A stretch of 64,000 nt of DNA from CAZUDI01 sp964618975 (GTDB lineage: Bacteria > Desulfobacterota > Desulfomonilia > UBA1062), in NCBI GenBank assembly GCA_964618975.1, contig CAZUDI010000002.1, forward strand, positions 124,001 to 188,000, written 5' to 3'. The translations under genes and the position numbers were made by a program. How positions within the stretch are numbered: position 1 is the first letter of the stretch; the number at the start of each line of letters is the position of its first letter. The notes under the pieces are model-generated. The model was not told where the DNA came from, made no database searches, and was given only the letters and a program-made list of their open reading frames with translations. Positions 42,003 through 51,308 of this stretch are shown here, in pieces.

Positions 42003-43025
42003 TCAGAAGACGTACTGGAGCCCCAGGGTCGTGGACCTGTCCGTCTTCTTGACCGGGTCCGGGGGGTCGCTCGTGTAATCCAGGATAGAGGAAAGCCGCA
42101 TGGTCCACCTTGTTGTCAAAGGGGCACCGATGACGGCCTCGTTGCGCAGGCGGTTCCGGTCGCCACGCTCGACACGCGGGTAGAAGGCGACGTTGTCCGT
42201 AAAGACCAGGTGTGTGCCGAACCTGTAGCGGATGTTGGCCGCCAGCCGCGCCGACCAGGAATCCCGGTTGTTTGCGGTGACGTAGTTTTCGAAGAGATAG
42301 GCGATGCCGGCCTCCACTCTAAGCTCTCTTCGGGGATCCTCCCAGATCTGGTAGCCCAGGCCCGGTCCGACGGTGGTGGTCAGCTTGATGTCCCGGAAAC
42401 GGTCGTTGAGGAAATCCAGGTTCAGGTATCCGTACAGTCCCTTCACGAGAAAGCGGTCGTATTTCACTACCCCGAAGTGGTTGCGGGTGGTCACCCGCCG
42501 GTCTTCCTCGCCGTAGGTGAAGAGATAGCTGAGGCTGATACGGTCTTTTGCGCGGCGCCGGACCCCTTCAATCACGGCCGAGGCCCCGGTCCTGTCCGTA
42601 TTGCCTGTCTGCAGGTTCCCGGCCAGGGTGATCCCGCCTTCCCACCGGATCCGGGGGGGATTGATCGCGACGATGTCTGGGAGATCGACCGTGACGGCCG
42701 CCCGGGGATCAGATGGGGTGATGGTGATGCGTCCATCCGGCCGGGAGCCGATGGTGCCCTTCAGGACCTCGCCGCCTGACAGGTGCACCGCCACCGCTCT
42801 GTCGGTGACGAGCTTGCGGACGGCACAGAGCCTGATCTCCACGGGACTGGAATAGCCGGTTTTGAACGTCAGATTACCTCTTACCATGCCCACCAGCGTG
42901 CCCGTGAAACGGTCACCGTTGGAGAGCACGATCTCGTCCGCAGAGGCGGCCGCCGCTCCCGCAAACATGATCCCCAGGCACAGGACACGGCATACAAGAC
43001 GACCGGTGCGGTTCCTGATCGTAAT
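42003..43025 (-). CDS. DUF481-family outer-membrane beta-barrel protein, probable ATT start
   Basis: A 340-residue exported protein. After an SH3-like/LSm-like N-terminal region (VLSNGDRFTGTLVGMVRGNL) comes the DUF481 (YdiY-type) salt-stress-associated barrel, ending in aromatic LGLQYVF as outer-membrane proteins do. The first ATG (42968) falls inside the signal peptide. Five codons before the chosen start is an in-frame TAA, and AAGGAGG (CCTCC at 43031-43035) sits 5 bases from ATT at 43025. That start gives a complete signal peptide, T-I-R-N-R-T-G-R then a hydrophobic core and ASA|DE. ACG or ATC are less well spaced. Confidence 0.75.
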   Translation of the reverse strand: MTIRNRTGRLVCRVLCLGIMFAGAAAASADEIVLSNGDRFTGTLVGMVRGNLTFKTGYSSPVEIRLCAVRKLVTDRAVAVHLSGGEVLKGTIGSRPDGRITITPSDPRAAVTVDLPDIVAINPPRIRWEGGITLAGNLQTGNTDRTGASAVIEGVRRRAKDRISLSYLFTYGEEDRRVTTRNHFGVVKYDRFLVKGLYGYLNLDFLNDRFRDIKLTTTVGPGLGYQIWEDPRRELRVEAGIAYLFENYVTANNRDSWSARLAANIRYRFGTHLVFTDNVAFYPRVERGDRNRLRNEAVIGAPLTTRWTMRLSSILDYTSDPPDPVKKTDRSTTLGLQYVF

Positions 43026-43205
43026 GACGGCCTCCTTTTATCGCGGTTCTCAGATTTCCAATAAAAGGTTCAATTTCAAAGAGATCAGCGCTTGGATGAT
43101 CAAGGACTATGCATCACCGCAGAGAATAAGTAAGGGCCGTGAAACTGAAATCAAGACAATCCCGGGGACAGGCTTTCGCCCCTGTCGGGCGCCGCAAGAA
43201 GCATG

Positions 43206-43310
43206 AGAATTCGACCCCTGGCAAAAGCATGGGGATGGACCCCAGGGCAGGCCCCTGCCCCTGCTTTCCGCCGCAGGCAGCGGGGAATTTGACCCTCAGG
43301 CCATCAAATG
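43206..43310 (+). repeat. R1 dispersed repeat, full copy abutting a stop codon
   Basis: ATTCGACCCCTGG, GGGGATGGACCCCAGGGCAGG, CCCTGCCCCTGC, hairpin CCGCCGCAGGCAGCGG, GGGAATTTGACCCTCAGG and CCATCAAATG. It runs into the stop codon of the LuxR gene. Confidence 0.8.
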
Positions 43311-44428
43311 AGGTGTCCCCGTAATTCCCTTTTCAGCAAGTCATCCCGCAAGGTGATCGCCCGCGCCAGGGTTTCCGTGCGGCCCCTGGCGTCCAGCTTT
43401 TCGGCCGCACCGTGGAGATGCTTCTTGACCGTCACGACCTTGATGCCCAGGGCCCGGGCGATATCCTCGTTGCGGTACCCCAGGGGGAGATAGGCCAGGA
43501 CATTGACCTCCTGAGGCGTAAGCCCCAGGCGCCTCAGAATGGAGAAGTCATGCACGGCATCTTCGCGCTCGGCCTTGACAAAGAGCAGGATGCGGCCCTT
43601 GTGGTCCCGCAGGGGGTAGGCCGTGAAGGTGATCTCGGCCCGGTGGGTCCCCGTGCCCAGGGACCACGGTCCGCGCGGGGCGGCGATCGTGTCGCCGCCA
43701 AAATCGATTCTCTGGATCCGCTCCCTTAAAGCGGCCGGCAACAGGCCCTTGCCCTCGAGGCCGAAGGCCTCCGCCAGCAGCGCGCGGGCCCCGTTCGTGA
43801 TATGGACCACCTGCAGCCTGCTGTCGAGCAGGATGGCGTTGGGCTCGTGGGCCTCGATCAGATGATCGAGGAGCGCCTGTTTCAAAAACGCCTCATAATA
43901 GAGAAGCTGGGTGCGTGCATGCAGATGGAGCACCGGGGCGAGGTGCCTGAGGGCCTGCTCGTCGCTCCCGGAAAAAGGACAGCGCCGGTCATTCCGGTAC
44001 AAGCCCAGGCAGACAAAGTTTTCTCTGCCGGCCGCCAGCGGTGTGGTCAGGGTGTACATCGCCCCGGTGGTGCGTTCCAGATATTCTTCCACATAGAGTT
44101 GGCGCTCGTCGGCCAGATCCACGATGTCCTGGGTGAGATAGGTCTGGTACAGGCTCTGTTCGAAACCGCTTTGCACCTGGGAATAGATGGTCTGGGCATA
44201 CATGTCATACGCGGCGATCTCATGAAAGATCGTTTCATAGTCGAAGCCCAGGCCGCTGTTGGTGAGGAGGGGACCTTCGAGCTGCCTCTTGTTGACAAGA
44301 AACAGCACCGACCAGTCGTGATGGACATAGCGTCCCAGCATGTCCCGCAAGGCATCCGGCCAGGCCTCGAAATCGTCGAGGCCGGAAAAACCGGCATGCA
44401 GATCCAGGCTTGCCTGCGACAAATCCAT
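43304..44428 (-). CDS. LuxR-type transcriptional regulator
   Basis: A 374-residue regulator. The C-terminal LuxR HTH covers about residues 305-370 (LTPQEVNVLAYLPLGYRNEDIARALGIKVVTVKKHLHGAAEKL read in parts). The N-terminal 190 residues look like a GAF-type sensor and are followed by a PAS-like segment (LDSRLQVVHITNGARALLAEAFGL). It is not an acyl-homoserine-lactone LuxR. It is divergent from the acyl-CoA synthetase gene starting 232 bases away and probably regulates it in response to a small molecule. The gene ends within an R1 repeat. Confidence 0.85.
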   Translation of the reverse strand: MDLSQASLDLHAGFSGLDDFEAWPDALRDMLGRYVHHDWSVLFLVNKRQLEGPLLTNSGLGFDYETIFHEIAAYDMYAQTIYSQVQSGFEQSLYQTYLTQDIVDLADERQLYVEEYLERTTGAMYTLTTPLAAGRENFVCLGLYRNDRRCPFSGSDEQALRHLAPVLHLHARTQLLYYEAFLKQALLDHLIEAHEPNAILLDSRLQVVHITNGARALLAEAFGLEGKGLLPAALRERIQRIDFGGDTIAAPRGPWSLGTGTHRAEITFTAYPLRDHKGRILLFVKAEREDAVHDFSILRRLGLTPQEVNVLAYLPLGYRNEDIARALGIKVVTVKKHLHGAAEKLDARGRTETLARAITLRDDLLKRELRGHLI

Positions 44429-44547
44429 ACCATCCCCCTCCTTTATTCAAGCATACAAATCCATCTTCGACAGATAGCATAAAAAAGATAAAATATTATG
44501 GCAACTTCTAATAATTCACTTTTCAAGAAATGCCGGTCAATTGGGGC

Positions 44548-44576
44548 TTGTGCGGACCCGCGATCCTGGGTATAAA
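44548..44576 (+). promoter_or_regulatory. Possible promoter of the acyl-CoA synthetase gene
   Basis: TTGTGC (44548-44553), 17-base spacer, TATAAA (44571-44576). The -35 is weak. The transcript would start just before the leader hairpin at 44584-44627. Confidence 0.35.
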
Positions 44577-44583
44577 TTCCTCG

Positions 44584-44627
44584 GCGGGCTCGCCCCCTGC
44601 CACCGGGCAGCAGGGGGGCGAGCCCGC
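44584..44627 (+). promoter_or_regulatory. Large leader hairpin before the acyl-CoA synthetase gene
   Basis: GCGGGCTCGCCCCCTGC (44584-44600) pairs with GCAGGGGGGCGAGCCCGC (44610-44627), a 17-base stem with one bulge and a 9-base loop. It ends 33 bases before the start codon, with the ribosome-binding site in between. No T-run follows, so it is not a simple terminator of upstream transcription. Confidence 0.5.
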
Positions 44628-44659
44628 TTGCGATGGCAATCACTTTCAGGAGGCTCATC

Positions 44660-46462
44660 ATGGAAAAGTTCCAGCTGGACAAACCGGACAATCTCGTCGA
44701 GCTGTTCGAGAGCAGCGTCACGCGCTTTCCCGAGCGGCCCTTCCTGGGCACCAAGAACCGGGCGGGCGCGTACGAGTGGGTGACCTACCGCGAGGTGGGG
44801 CAACGCGTGGACAACCTGCGGGCGGGGCTGGCCGCCATCGGCATCAAGCGCGGCGACGCCGTGGGCATCATCTCCAACAACAGCACGGAATGGGCGGTGG
44901 GGCACTATGCCACCGCGGGCCTGGGGGCCTTCTATGTCCCCATGTACGAGGCCGAGCTGGTGCAGGTCTGGGAGTACATCGTCAAAGACAGCGGCCTGAA
45001 GGTGCTCTTGGTCGCCTCTTCCGCGATCTTCGACAAGATCAGGGACTTCCCGGAGCGCATCCCCACCCTGGAGCGGATCGTCCTCATCCCGGGTGAGGGC
45101 GAGGGCACGATGTCCGCCCTGGAGGAGCTCGGGCGCCGGCACCCGGTGGCCTCGATCCGCCCCGACCCCGAGGAGGTGGCCGTCCTGGTCTACACCTCGG
45201 GGACCACGGGCGACCCCAAGGGGGTGCTGCTCATGCACATGAACTGGACGAGCAACCACCATGCCCGGGCCAAGGGCTATCCCGACTTCAACCAGGACGA
45301 CCGCTCGCTCTCGCTGCTGCCCTGGGCGCACTGCTTCGGCCTGGGAGAGCTGCACACCATGACGGCCCTGGGCGCCTCGACGGGCTTCATGGAGAGCACG
45401 GCGACCATTGTCAGCGACATGGCGAAGGTGCGCCCCACCTTCCTGATCGCGGTGCCGCGCATCTTCAACAAGGTCTACGACACGATCATAACCCGGGTCA
45501 GCGACGAGGGCGGCCTGAAAGAGCGGCTCTTCGAGGCCGGGGTCGCGACCGCCAAAAGGCGGCGGCTCCTGGCGGAGCAGGGGAAAGCGAGCCTCAGGGT
45601 GGACCTCACGTTCAAGGTCATCGATAAAATCGTGTTCCAGAAGATCCGCGACCTCTTCGGCGGCCGGCTGTGCGGCGCCATGACCGGCAGCGCCGCCATG
45701 ACCCCCGAGATCTCACACTTCTTCCACGACATCGGCATCCCCCTCTACGACGCCTACGGCATGACCGAGACCACCCCCGGCATCACCATGAACGGCCCCA
45801 CCAGGTTCCGCATCGGAAGCGTGGGCCCGGTCATGGACAAGGTCCGGGTGGTCATCGACACCTCGGTCACCGAGCCCGGGGCCGATGACGGGGAGATCAT
45901 CTGCTACGGCCCCAATGTCATGAAGGGCTATCACAACAAGCCCGCGGCCACCCGGGAGGTCATGACCCCCGACGGCGGGGTGCGCACCGGCGACCGGGGC
46001 CGCTTCGACGCCGACGGCTTCCTGTGGATCACCGGCCGCATCAAGGAACAGTACAAGCTCGAAAACGGCAAGTATGTCTTCCCGGCCGCGCTGGAGGAGG
46101 ACATCTGCCTCAACCACTATGTGCAGAACGCCGTGGTCACGGGCGCCAACCGGGCCTACAACATCGGCCTGATCGTCCCGGAGCCCGAGGCCCTCGAGGA
46201 CTACGCCCGCAAGCACGACCTGCCCGGCGACTACAAGGCCCTCACCGCAACGCCCAAGATCCAGGGCATGATTATCAGGGAGATCATCGAGGCGCTCAAG
46301 GGCAAGTACGGCGGCTACGAGATCCCGAAAAGGTTCCTCTTCATCTCCGAGCCCTTCACCCTGGAAAACGGGATGCTGACCCAGACGATGAAGCTCAAAC
46401 GGCGCAACATCCTCAAAAAATACGAGGGCCGGATCGAGGACTTGTACCAGCAGGCGCCCTAG
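44660..46462 (+). CDS. Long-chain acyl-CoA synthetase (AMP-forming)
   Basis: A 600-residue ligase of the long-chain fatty acid-CoA family (FadD15/FAA-type). It has VLVYTSGTTGDPKGVLL, LPWAHCFGLGELHT, YGMTETTPG, GDRGRFDADGFLWITGR and a C-terminal MKLKRRNILKKY lysine region. It activates free fatty acids for degradation or lipid synthesis. ATG 44660 follows AGGAGG by 6 bases; the frame goes back to 44633 but without a site. It is monocistronic, divergent from the LuxR gene and preceded by the 44584-44627 hairpin. Confidence 0.9.
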   Translation: MEKFQLDKPDNLVELFESSVTRFPERPFLGTKNRAGAYEWVTYREVGQRVDNLRAGLAAIGIKRGDAVGIISNNSTEWAVGHYATAGLGAFYVPMYEAELVQVWEYIVKDSGLKVLLVASSAIFDKIRDFPERIPTLERIVLIPGEGEGTMSALEELGRRHPVASIRPDPEEVAVLVYTSGTTGDPKGVLLMHMNWTSNHHARAKGYPDFNQDDRSLSLLPWAHCFGLGELHTMTALGASTGFMESTATIVSDMAKVRPTFLIAVPRIFNKVYDTIITRVSDEGGLKERLFEAGVATAKRRRLLAEQGKASLRVDLTFKVIDKIVFQKIRDLFGGRLCGAMTGSAAMTPEISHFFHDIGIPLYDAYGMTETTPGITMNGPTRFRIGSVGPVMDKVRVVIDTSVTEPGADDGEIICYGPNVMKGYHNKPAATREVMTPDGGVRTGDRGRFDADGFLWITGRIKEQYKLENGKYVFPAALEEDICLNHYVQNAVVTGANRAYNIGLIVPEPEALEDYARKHDLPGDYKALTATPKIQGMIIREIIEALKGKYGGYEIPKRFLFISEPFTLENGMLTQTMKLKRRNILKKYEGRIEDLYQQAP

Positions 46463-46917
46463 GCCCCCGGGGCCGTGCAATCCGCCGCGATGGCCGGGAA
46501 CCATCCAGGGGGAACACCCCCTGCCTTTCTGCCGCATTTCAAGGCCGAAGACAGGGGCGCCCCCCCGATCAGGGGGACGAACCCCGGGGCACGCCTGTGC
46601 CCCTGCCTGCCGCTGCAAGCGGCGGGGAATGCGCCCCTCAGGCCATCACAATCCCGGGCTTGACTTTCCCCTGCGCCCCATTACCCTCTGCTCCAGTGCA
46701 CTGCTGCAATCGTTGCAATCGTGTCTTTGCCTTGGATTGCCCCGCCTGCACGTGTTCCTGGCGGCTTCCTGGAGCGGGATGTGAATGCCTGACGGTTTGC
46801 CCATCACCCCCTGGTGGCCTGCCGCCCTGGCCCCAGGCACGGGCGACCCCCCCCGGATCGCCGCCCTCAAGGCACCGGCACGGCGGCGGGTGTCTGGAAA
46901 AATCAGGAGTTACGGCC
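46463..46917. other. Intergenic region with R1 repeat
   Basis: R1 at 46567-46650. Further on, a short direct repeat (GCAATCGTTGCAATCGTG) near 46710. Nothing else is recognised in the 455 bases. Confidence 0.45.
46567..46650 (+). repeat. R1 dispersed repeat, full copy
   Basis: GATCAGGGGGACGAACCCCG, GCCCCTGCCTGCCGC, TGCAAGCGGCGGGGAATGCG and CCCTCAGGCCATCAC. It is very close to the consensus. Confidence 0.8.
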
Positions 46918-48357
46918 ATGAAGGAAAGCTATCGGATACTTCTAGCCCTGCTGGCAGCCGGCCTGCTGGCCGGGCTCGCCGCAGCCTGCTCGCAGCCGGA
47001 AGACGAGAGCGACAAGTTCTCCTATCTCGCGGCCGCGGAGGCCACCTCTGAGCCCTGGGAGGTGGCGGTCATCACCGACAACGCCTCGTCCCTGGCCGCG
47101 GTGGCCACGGATGAGAGCGGCGTCAGCTACTGGTTCTATGCCGTCCGGAACGCTGAGGGCGAGCCGGATTACATCAGCGAGTTCATCCTGACCAGACTGG
47201 AAGCCACCGGCATCGCGGAACTGATCGACATCACCTTCGACGAGCAGCAGCGCGTCACAGGCGTCACCCTGCCGGACCTGCAGGGCTCGCTCGGCCTGGA
47301 CTACGCCTCGGCCTCGGAGGTGGTCGTGCGCGTCACAACCCCCACCGGCCTGAGCGAGACCCTCAGCGTGCCCAACCCCTACACCGCCGATTCCGTCTTC
47401 ACGCTCGCGCGCGCCACCGCGCTGCAGGAGGCCTTCTGCAGGGATTGGGCCGGGTTCCCGGCGGACGACGTCCACACCTGGATCGGGCTCATCGAGGCCT
47501 GCGCGGTGGGTCCGGTGCCCCAGGTGATCATCGGCCCTCTCTATCCCGGAGATGTGGGGCATATGGCGCAGGTCAGAGAGCTGGACGAGTCCCTGCCCGG
47601 CTACTACGCCTATACCTACCAGGTGGCCTGGGTCGACGACTACGCCTTGTGGGAGAGCTACTGTCTGTGCATGAAGAACGTCACCTGCGCCCTGCTGGCC
47701 GGGGATACCGTCTTCCCGCTCTTCAATATCGGGCACACCCTGTGCAACCTCGCGGAAGGCATCCTCACGGACCTCATGGGGGCCACGGAGACGGCGGAGG
47801 TGGAGGCCGTGCTCACGGCCACGGGCGAACAGCTCAGCCTGAACGGTCTGCCGGGCACGGTCGTGGAGGTGGCCGACTGCATGATGACCTCCGGCGACCC
47901 CTGTTCGCGGCAGCAGTTCGATCTCCTCAGGAACGATATCTTCCAGCCGCAGAAGATCCAGATGAAATACAGCGATGTCATCAAGACGATCGACTTCTAT
48001 CCCCTGGAGGATGAAAAGATCGAGCAGGTCAGCTTCGCCGAGCTGTGCTGCGGCGATGTCACCGAGGCCGGCGGGGACACCCCCGAAAGCCACGAGCACG
48101 AGCTGGGGCTCACCCGGGGCGAATTCGTCTTTGCCTACGAGACCTACACCGTCAAGGACCACATGGTGGTGCTCTATGAGGGCAGCACCCTCTTCGACAC
48201 CGGGTGTGTCGGCACCCAGGGCTACCGGTCGACCACCATCCGCTATGCGGGCAACTCCCACAAGGTCACGGTGCACGTCCTGCCCAACTGCGAGGGGTAC
48301 ACCTCGGGGACGGCCTGGGAATACCAGATCACCTGCCCCGTGCCGATAGAGCCCTGA
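46918..48357 (+). CDS. Lipoprotein of unknown function
   Basis: A 479-residue protein with a lipobox at residues 18-25 (LLAGLAAAC). It is acidic with several Cys pairs in the mature part (CLCMKNVTC, CCGDV, NCEGY), expected to form disulfides outside the cytoplasm. No recognised domain. The frame is open far upstream, but the signal peptide and CAGGAG before ATG 46918 fix the start. The mature part repeats short blocks about protein folding or cell-surface attachment only by composition, so no function is given. It is monocistronic. Confidence 0.7.
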   Translation: MKESYRILLALLAAGLLAGLAAACSQPEDESDKFSYLAAAEATSEPWEVAVITDNASSLAAVATDESGVSYWFYAVRNAEGEPDYISEFILTRLEATGIAELIDITFDEQQRVTGVTLPDLQGSLGLDYASASEVVVRVTTPTGLSETLSVPNPYTADSVFTLARATALQEAFCRDWAGFPADDVHTWIGLIEACAVGPVPQVIIGPLYPGDVGHMAQVRELDESLPGYYAYTYQVAWVDDYALWESYCLCMKNVTCALLAGDTVFPLFNIGHTLCNLAEGILTDLMGATETAEVEAVLTATGEQLSLNGLPGTVVEVADCMMTSGDPCSRQQFDLLRNDIFQPQKIQMKYSDVIKTIDFYPLEDEKIEQVSFAELCCGDVTEAGGDTPESHEHELGLTRGEFVFAYETYTVKDHMVVLYEGSTLFDTGCVGTQGYRSTTIRYAGNSHKVTVHVLPNCEGYTSGTAWEYQITCPVPIEP

Positions 48358-48370
48358 AGCCTCCGCAGCC

Positions 48371-49780
48371 CTACACCTCCGGGGCCGCCCCGGCGCCGGC
48401 GGCGGGGCCAGCCTGGGCTCTGCCGCCGGCGGCGTGCCCCGGGCGGAAGAGCCCGCGGCGCACGTCCCGCATGACCACCGCAGCGGTGACCAGGAAGGCG
48501 CAGACATCCGCCAGGGGGAAGGCGGCCCAGATGCCTGTGAGCCCCCAGATGCCAGGCAGGATCAGCACCAGGGGGATGAGGAAGATCACCTGGCGCGCTA
48601 TGCTCAGGATCAGGGCCGGGCCTGTCCGTCCCAGGGCCTGGTAGAACCCCCCGGCCACCATCTGGGCCCCGATCAGGAAGGCGGCGGCGAAGATGAAACG
48701 CAGCGCCACCTTTCCACTCGCGATCAGGGAAGGGTCGGCCGAAAAGAGCCGGATCAGCCAGGCGGGGAAGATCATCATGACCACGAAGGCAAACGTCGTC
48801 ACAATGCTGGCGCTGGTGACCGCCAGGGCCACGGCCTGCCGCACGCGCCCGAGCTGGCGCGCGCCGTAGTTGAAGCCCACAATCGGCTGCATGCCCTGGA
48901 TGATGCCCATGGCCGGCATGAGGAACATCATGAGGATTCTGTTGCTCACGCCGAAGGCCGCCAGCGCCACCGCGCTGCCGTACGCCACCAGCTGAGCGTT
49001 GATCACGAGATACATGACGTAGCCCGCGGCATGCCGCACAAAGGCCGGCAGGCCGACAATGACGATCTCACGTACAACGACGATTGTCGGCAGCAGGTGG
49101 CGCAGCTTGGGCCTCAAGGCGCTGTGGCCGCTCAAGAAATACCCGCCGAGCAGGGCCGCAGACACGGCCTGGGCTATCACGGTCGCCAGGGCCGCCCCCC
49201 TGACCCCCCACTTGAAGGTGAAGATGAAGAGCGGGTCGAGGACCAGGTTGATCAGCCCTGCCAGGATCATGCTCGTCATGGCCAGGCGCGCATTGCCCTC
49301 GGCCCGCACGATGCTTGCGACCGCCATGGCGAAGACCAGGAAGACCGACCCGCCCAGCACGATCCTCAGGTAGTCGCTGGCGTAGGGCAGGATGGCCTCG
49401 GTGGCCCCGATGGAACGCAGCAGGGGAACGGCCAGCAGCAGGCCCGTCAAGGCCACCAGGGCCCCGATGAGCACGACAAGGGAGATCACGTTGCCCAGGA
49501 CCCGGCTGGCCTCCTCCCCCCTCCCGGCCCCCAGGCGCCGGGAGATGATGGAGGAGCCCCCCATGCCCACCATCCCGGCCAGGGCCATCAGCAGCGTCTG
49601 GAAAGGCAGGGCGATCGAGACCCCGGCCAGGCCGTCGGTGCCCACACCCCGGCCGATGAAGATGGCATCCGCGACGTTGTACAGGGCGTTCACCAGCATC
49701 CCGACGATGGCCGGGGTCGAAAGGTGCAACAGCAGCACGCCGACCTTCTCGGTCCCCAGGCGTTCGGTGCGGCTCTTCAC
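48371..49780 (-). CDS. MATE-family multidrug efflux transporter
   Basis: A 469-residue inner-membrane antiporter with two pseudo-repeats of six helices. Typical pieces are NVADAIFIGRGVGTDGLAGVSIALP, GMGGSSIISRRLGAGR, GAALATVIAQ and the second-half QPIVGFNYGARQLGRVRQA. These export drugs or metabolites using Na+ or H+. Its start overlaps the MarR stop by 4 bases (ATGA), so the two are co-translated and the MarR protein is the obvious regulator. Confidence 0.9.
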   Translation of the reverse strand: MKSRTERLGTEKVGVLLLHLSTPAIVGMLVNALYNVADAIFIGRGVGTDGLAGVSIALPFQTLLMALAGMVGMGGSSIISRRLGAGRGEEASRVLGNVISLVVLIGALVALTGLLLAVPLLRSIGATEAILPYASDYLRIVLGGSVFLVFAMAVASIVRAEGNARLAMTSMILAGLINLVLDPLFIFTFKWGVRGAALATVIAQAVSAALLGGYFLSGHSALRPKLRHLLPTIVVVREIVIVGLPAFVRHAAGYVMYLVINAQLVAYGSAVALAAFGVSNRILMMFLMPAMGIIQGMQPIVGFNYGARQLGRVRQAVALAVTSASIVTTFAFVVMMIFPAWLIRLFSADPSLIASGKVALRFIFAAAFLIGAQMVAGGFYQALGRTGPALILSIARQVIFLIPLVLILPGIWGLTGIWAAFPLADVCAFLVTAAVVMRDVRRGLFRPGHAAGGRAQAGPAAGAGAAPEV

Positions 49781-50265
49781 CCCCGCACCTCCCCTGCCCC
49801 CCCGGGACCATCCTCACCGATCCCACCAGGGCCCGGGGCCGCCGCGGCACTGAGGCCCTCGTCCACCTTCCTGAGCAGCGCCGCCAGGGCGGCGAGCTCG
49901 TCTTCGCTGATCCCGGCCGTGAAGGCCCGCCTCAGGGCCTCCCGGATCTCGGAAAGCCGCTCCTCGAGACCCCGGCCGCGTGCGGTGAGGAAGACACGCC
50001 ACGCCCGCCCGTCGCGGCGGTCGCGCTCGCGCGTGACATAGCCCAGGCCCTCCAGCTTCTTGAGCGCCCGGCCCACGTTGCTGCGGTCGATCTCGAGCGC
50101 GGCGACCAGCTCCTCCTGGCTGCAGCCGTCCGCGCGGTAGAGCCTCACCAGCAGGCGCATCTCGGCGTGGCCCATCCCCAAAGGCACCAGCGCGCGCTCC
50201 ATGATGCGGCGCCGCTTCTGCATGATGCTGTGCAGAAAGGCGAACAGATCGTCCTGGGTCGACAT
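49777..50265 (-). CDS. MarR-family regulator
   Basis: A 162-residue winged-helix repressor. The DNA-binding part has GCSQEELVAALEIDRSNVGRALKKLEGLGYVTRERD with the wing RRDGRAWRVFLTARG (short blocks). The start at 50265 follows CAGGAGG; the frame extends to 50343 without a site. It is first in the operon with the MATE transporter, as in many MarR-regulated efflux systems. Confidence 0.88.
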   Translation of the reverse strand: MSTQDDLFAFLHSIMQKRRRIMERALVPLGMGHAEMRLLVRLYRADGCSQEELVAALEIDRSNVGRALKKLEGLGYVTRERDRRDGRAWRVFLTARGRGLEERLSEIREALRRAFTAGISEDELAALAALLRKVDEGLSAAAAPGPGGIGEDGPGGAGEVRG

Positions 50266-50342
50266 TCCGGCCTCCTGAGGCGACACCCTACTATTAATTG
50301 CGTGCGCACGCAAGCTTATTTTATCCCCGGCTCCCCGCTGCA

Positions 50343-50416
50343 CACTCCGGGGACACGATACTTAATTATCAGAAATCCCGCACTCCGGGGACACGATACT
50401 TAATTATCAGAAATCC
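50343..50416. repeat. Two tandem 36-base direct repeats (REP-like)
   Basis: CACTCCGGGGACACGATACT followed by TAATTATCAGAAATCC occurs twice, exactly, at 50343-50378 and 50381-50416. The GGGGACA...TTAATTA word resembles repeats that flank REP-associated (Y1) transposase genes, from memory; a decayed gene of that type lies at 55075-55320. Confidence 0.65.
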
Positions 50417-50560
50417 ATAAGACTCAGGGGGTTGACCCTGTATCAGGGAACCCGGCCGTCTCCCGCAATATGTATAACCCTCGTTTGCGCTGGTGCCGGG
50501 GGCAGGGTGATGCCTTCCGGACCTGTGTCTAAAGCGGAAAGGGCCGCAGGACCGGAGCTG

Positions 50561-50995
50561 TCAGACGCTCTCGTCGATCCGGGTCGTGGTGCTTGCGTCC
50601 GCGAGCCGGGCGTAGCCCTTGACGAGCGCCATGAGGTCCTCGGCACTCATCGAAAGCAGGTCCAGGGCCTCGGTGCCGTCTGATTCCGAGTCACCGGTGG
50701 CGGTGATCTTCTCCACCAGGTCGGGGTTGCTCAGGACGAGCTTGCGGGTCTGGTTGGTCAGCAGGAGGTCAAAGAGGGAATCGTCCCCGCTGTCCGAGTC
50801 GCTGTCGAGGTAATCGAGCAGGGTCCGGGACAGATCCAGGGACCGGCGCGAGAGGCTCACCGCATCCACGATGCCCGTGTCCGTGGTCTCATTCAGGGCC
50901 TGTTTGAGGGCCTCCAGCGTATCGCTCGCAGACGAGGCTTTCGTGCTCGAAAGCAGGCTGGAGAGCAGATCGCTCAGACCGCCGATGTTCGACAT
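50561..50995 (-). CDS. Acidic hypothetical protein
   Basis: A 144-residue protein, Ser/Asp/Leu-rich, starting MSNIGGLSDLLSSLLSST. A helical central part (LKQALNETTDTGIVDA, LDLSRTLLDYLDSDSDSGDDS) with an acidic loop follows. No Cys, no signal peptide, no membrane segment and no recognised family. AGGAGG 8 bases before ATG 50995 supports translation. Codon use is like its neighbours. Confidence 0.6.
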   Translation of the reverse strand: MSNIGGLSDLLSSLLSSTKASSASDTLEALKQALNETTDTGIVDAVSLSRRSLDLSRTLLDYLDSDSDSGDDSLFDLLLTNQTRKLVLSNPDLVEKITATGDSESDGTEALDLLSMSAEDLMALVKGYARLADASTTTRIDESV

Positions 50996-51308
50996 GGGTT
51001 GTCCTCCTGGCGATCCCATTATCGTCAATTTCCAGGAAAAATCAACAACTTCTTGTCATTGCTATCCATACCGGCGACGCCCTCACGGCAGCCCTGCCCC
51101 ACCCGGCGGGGGCACTGCCTCTGAGCGGGTTTCTGGCAGGGCTTCTCCGAGGATGACCGCACGGGGGACATGCCGCTTTCGCCCTCCCGGCCAAAGGGCA
51201 GGCCTGCGGGGCCGGACATTCGCGTGAAGGCGGCACAAGGCCCGCTGCAAGCCGGCGGGACGACCGCGGCGCGTCCCGTCAGAGAAGCGGAAAACCCGGG
51301 TTCCGGGT
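50996..51308. other. Intergenic region, nothing recognised
   Basis: About 310 bases between two minus-strand genes with no hairpin, repeat or gene that I can support. Confidence 0.4.

Noticed and set aside
46024..46917. Upstream extension of the lipoprotein gene frame
   Set aside because: It overlaps the acyl-CoA synthetase end and an R1 repeat; signal peptide and ribosome-binding site set the start at 46918.
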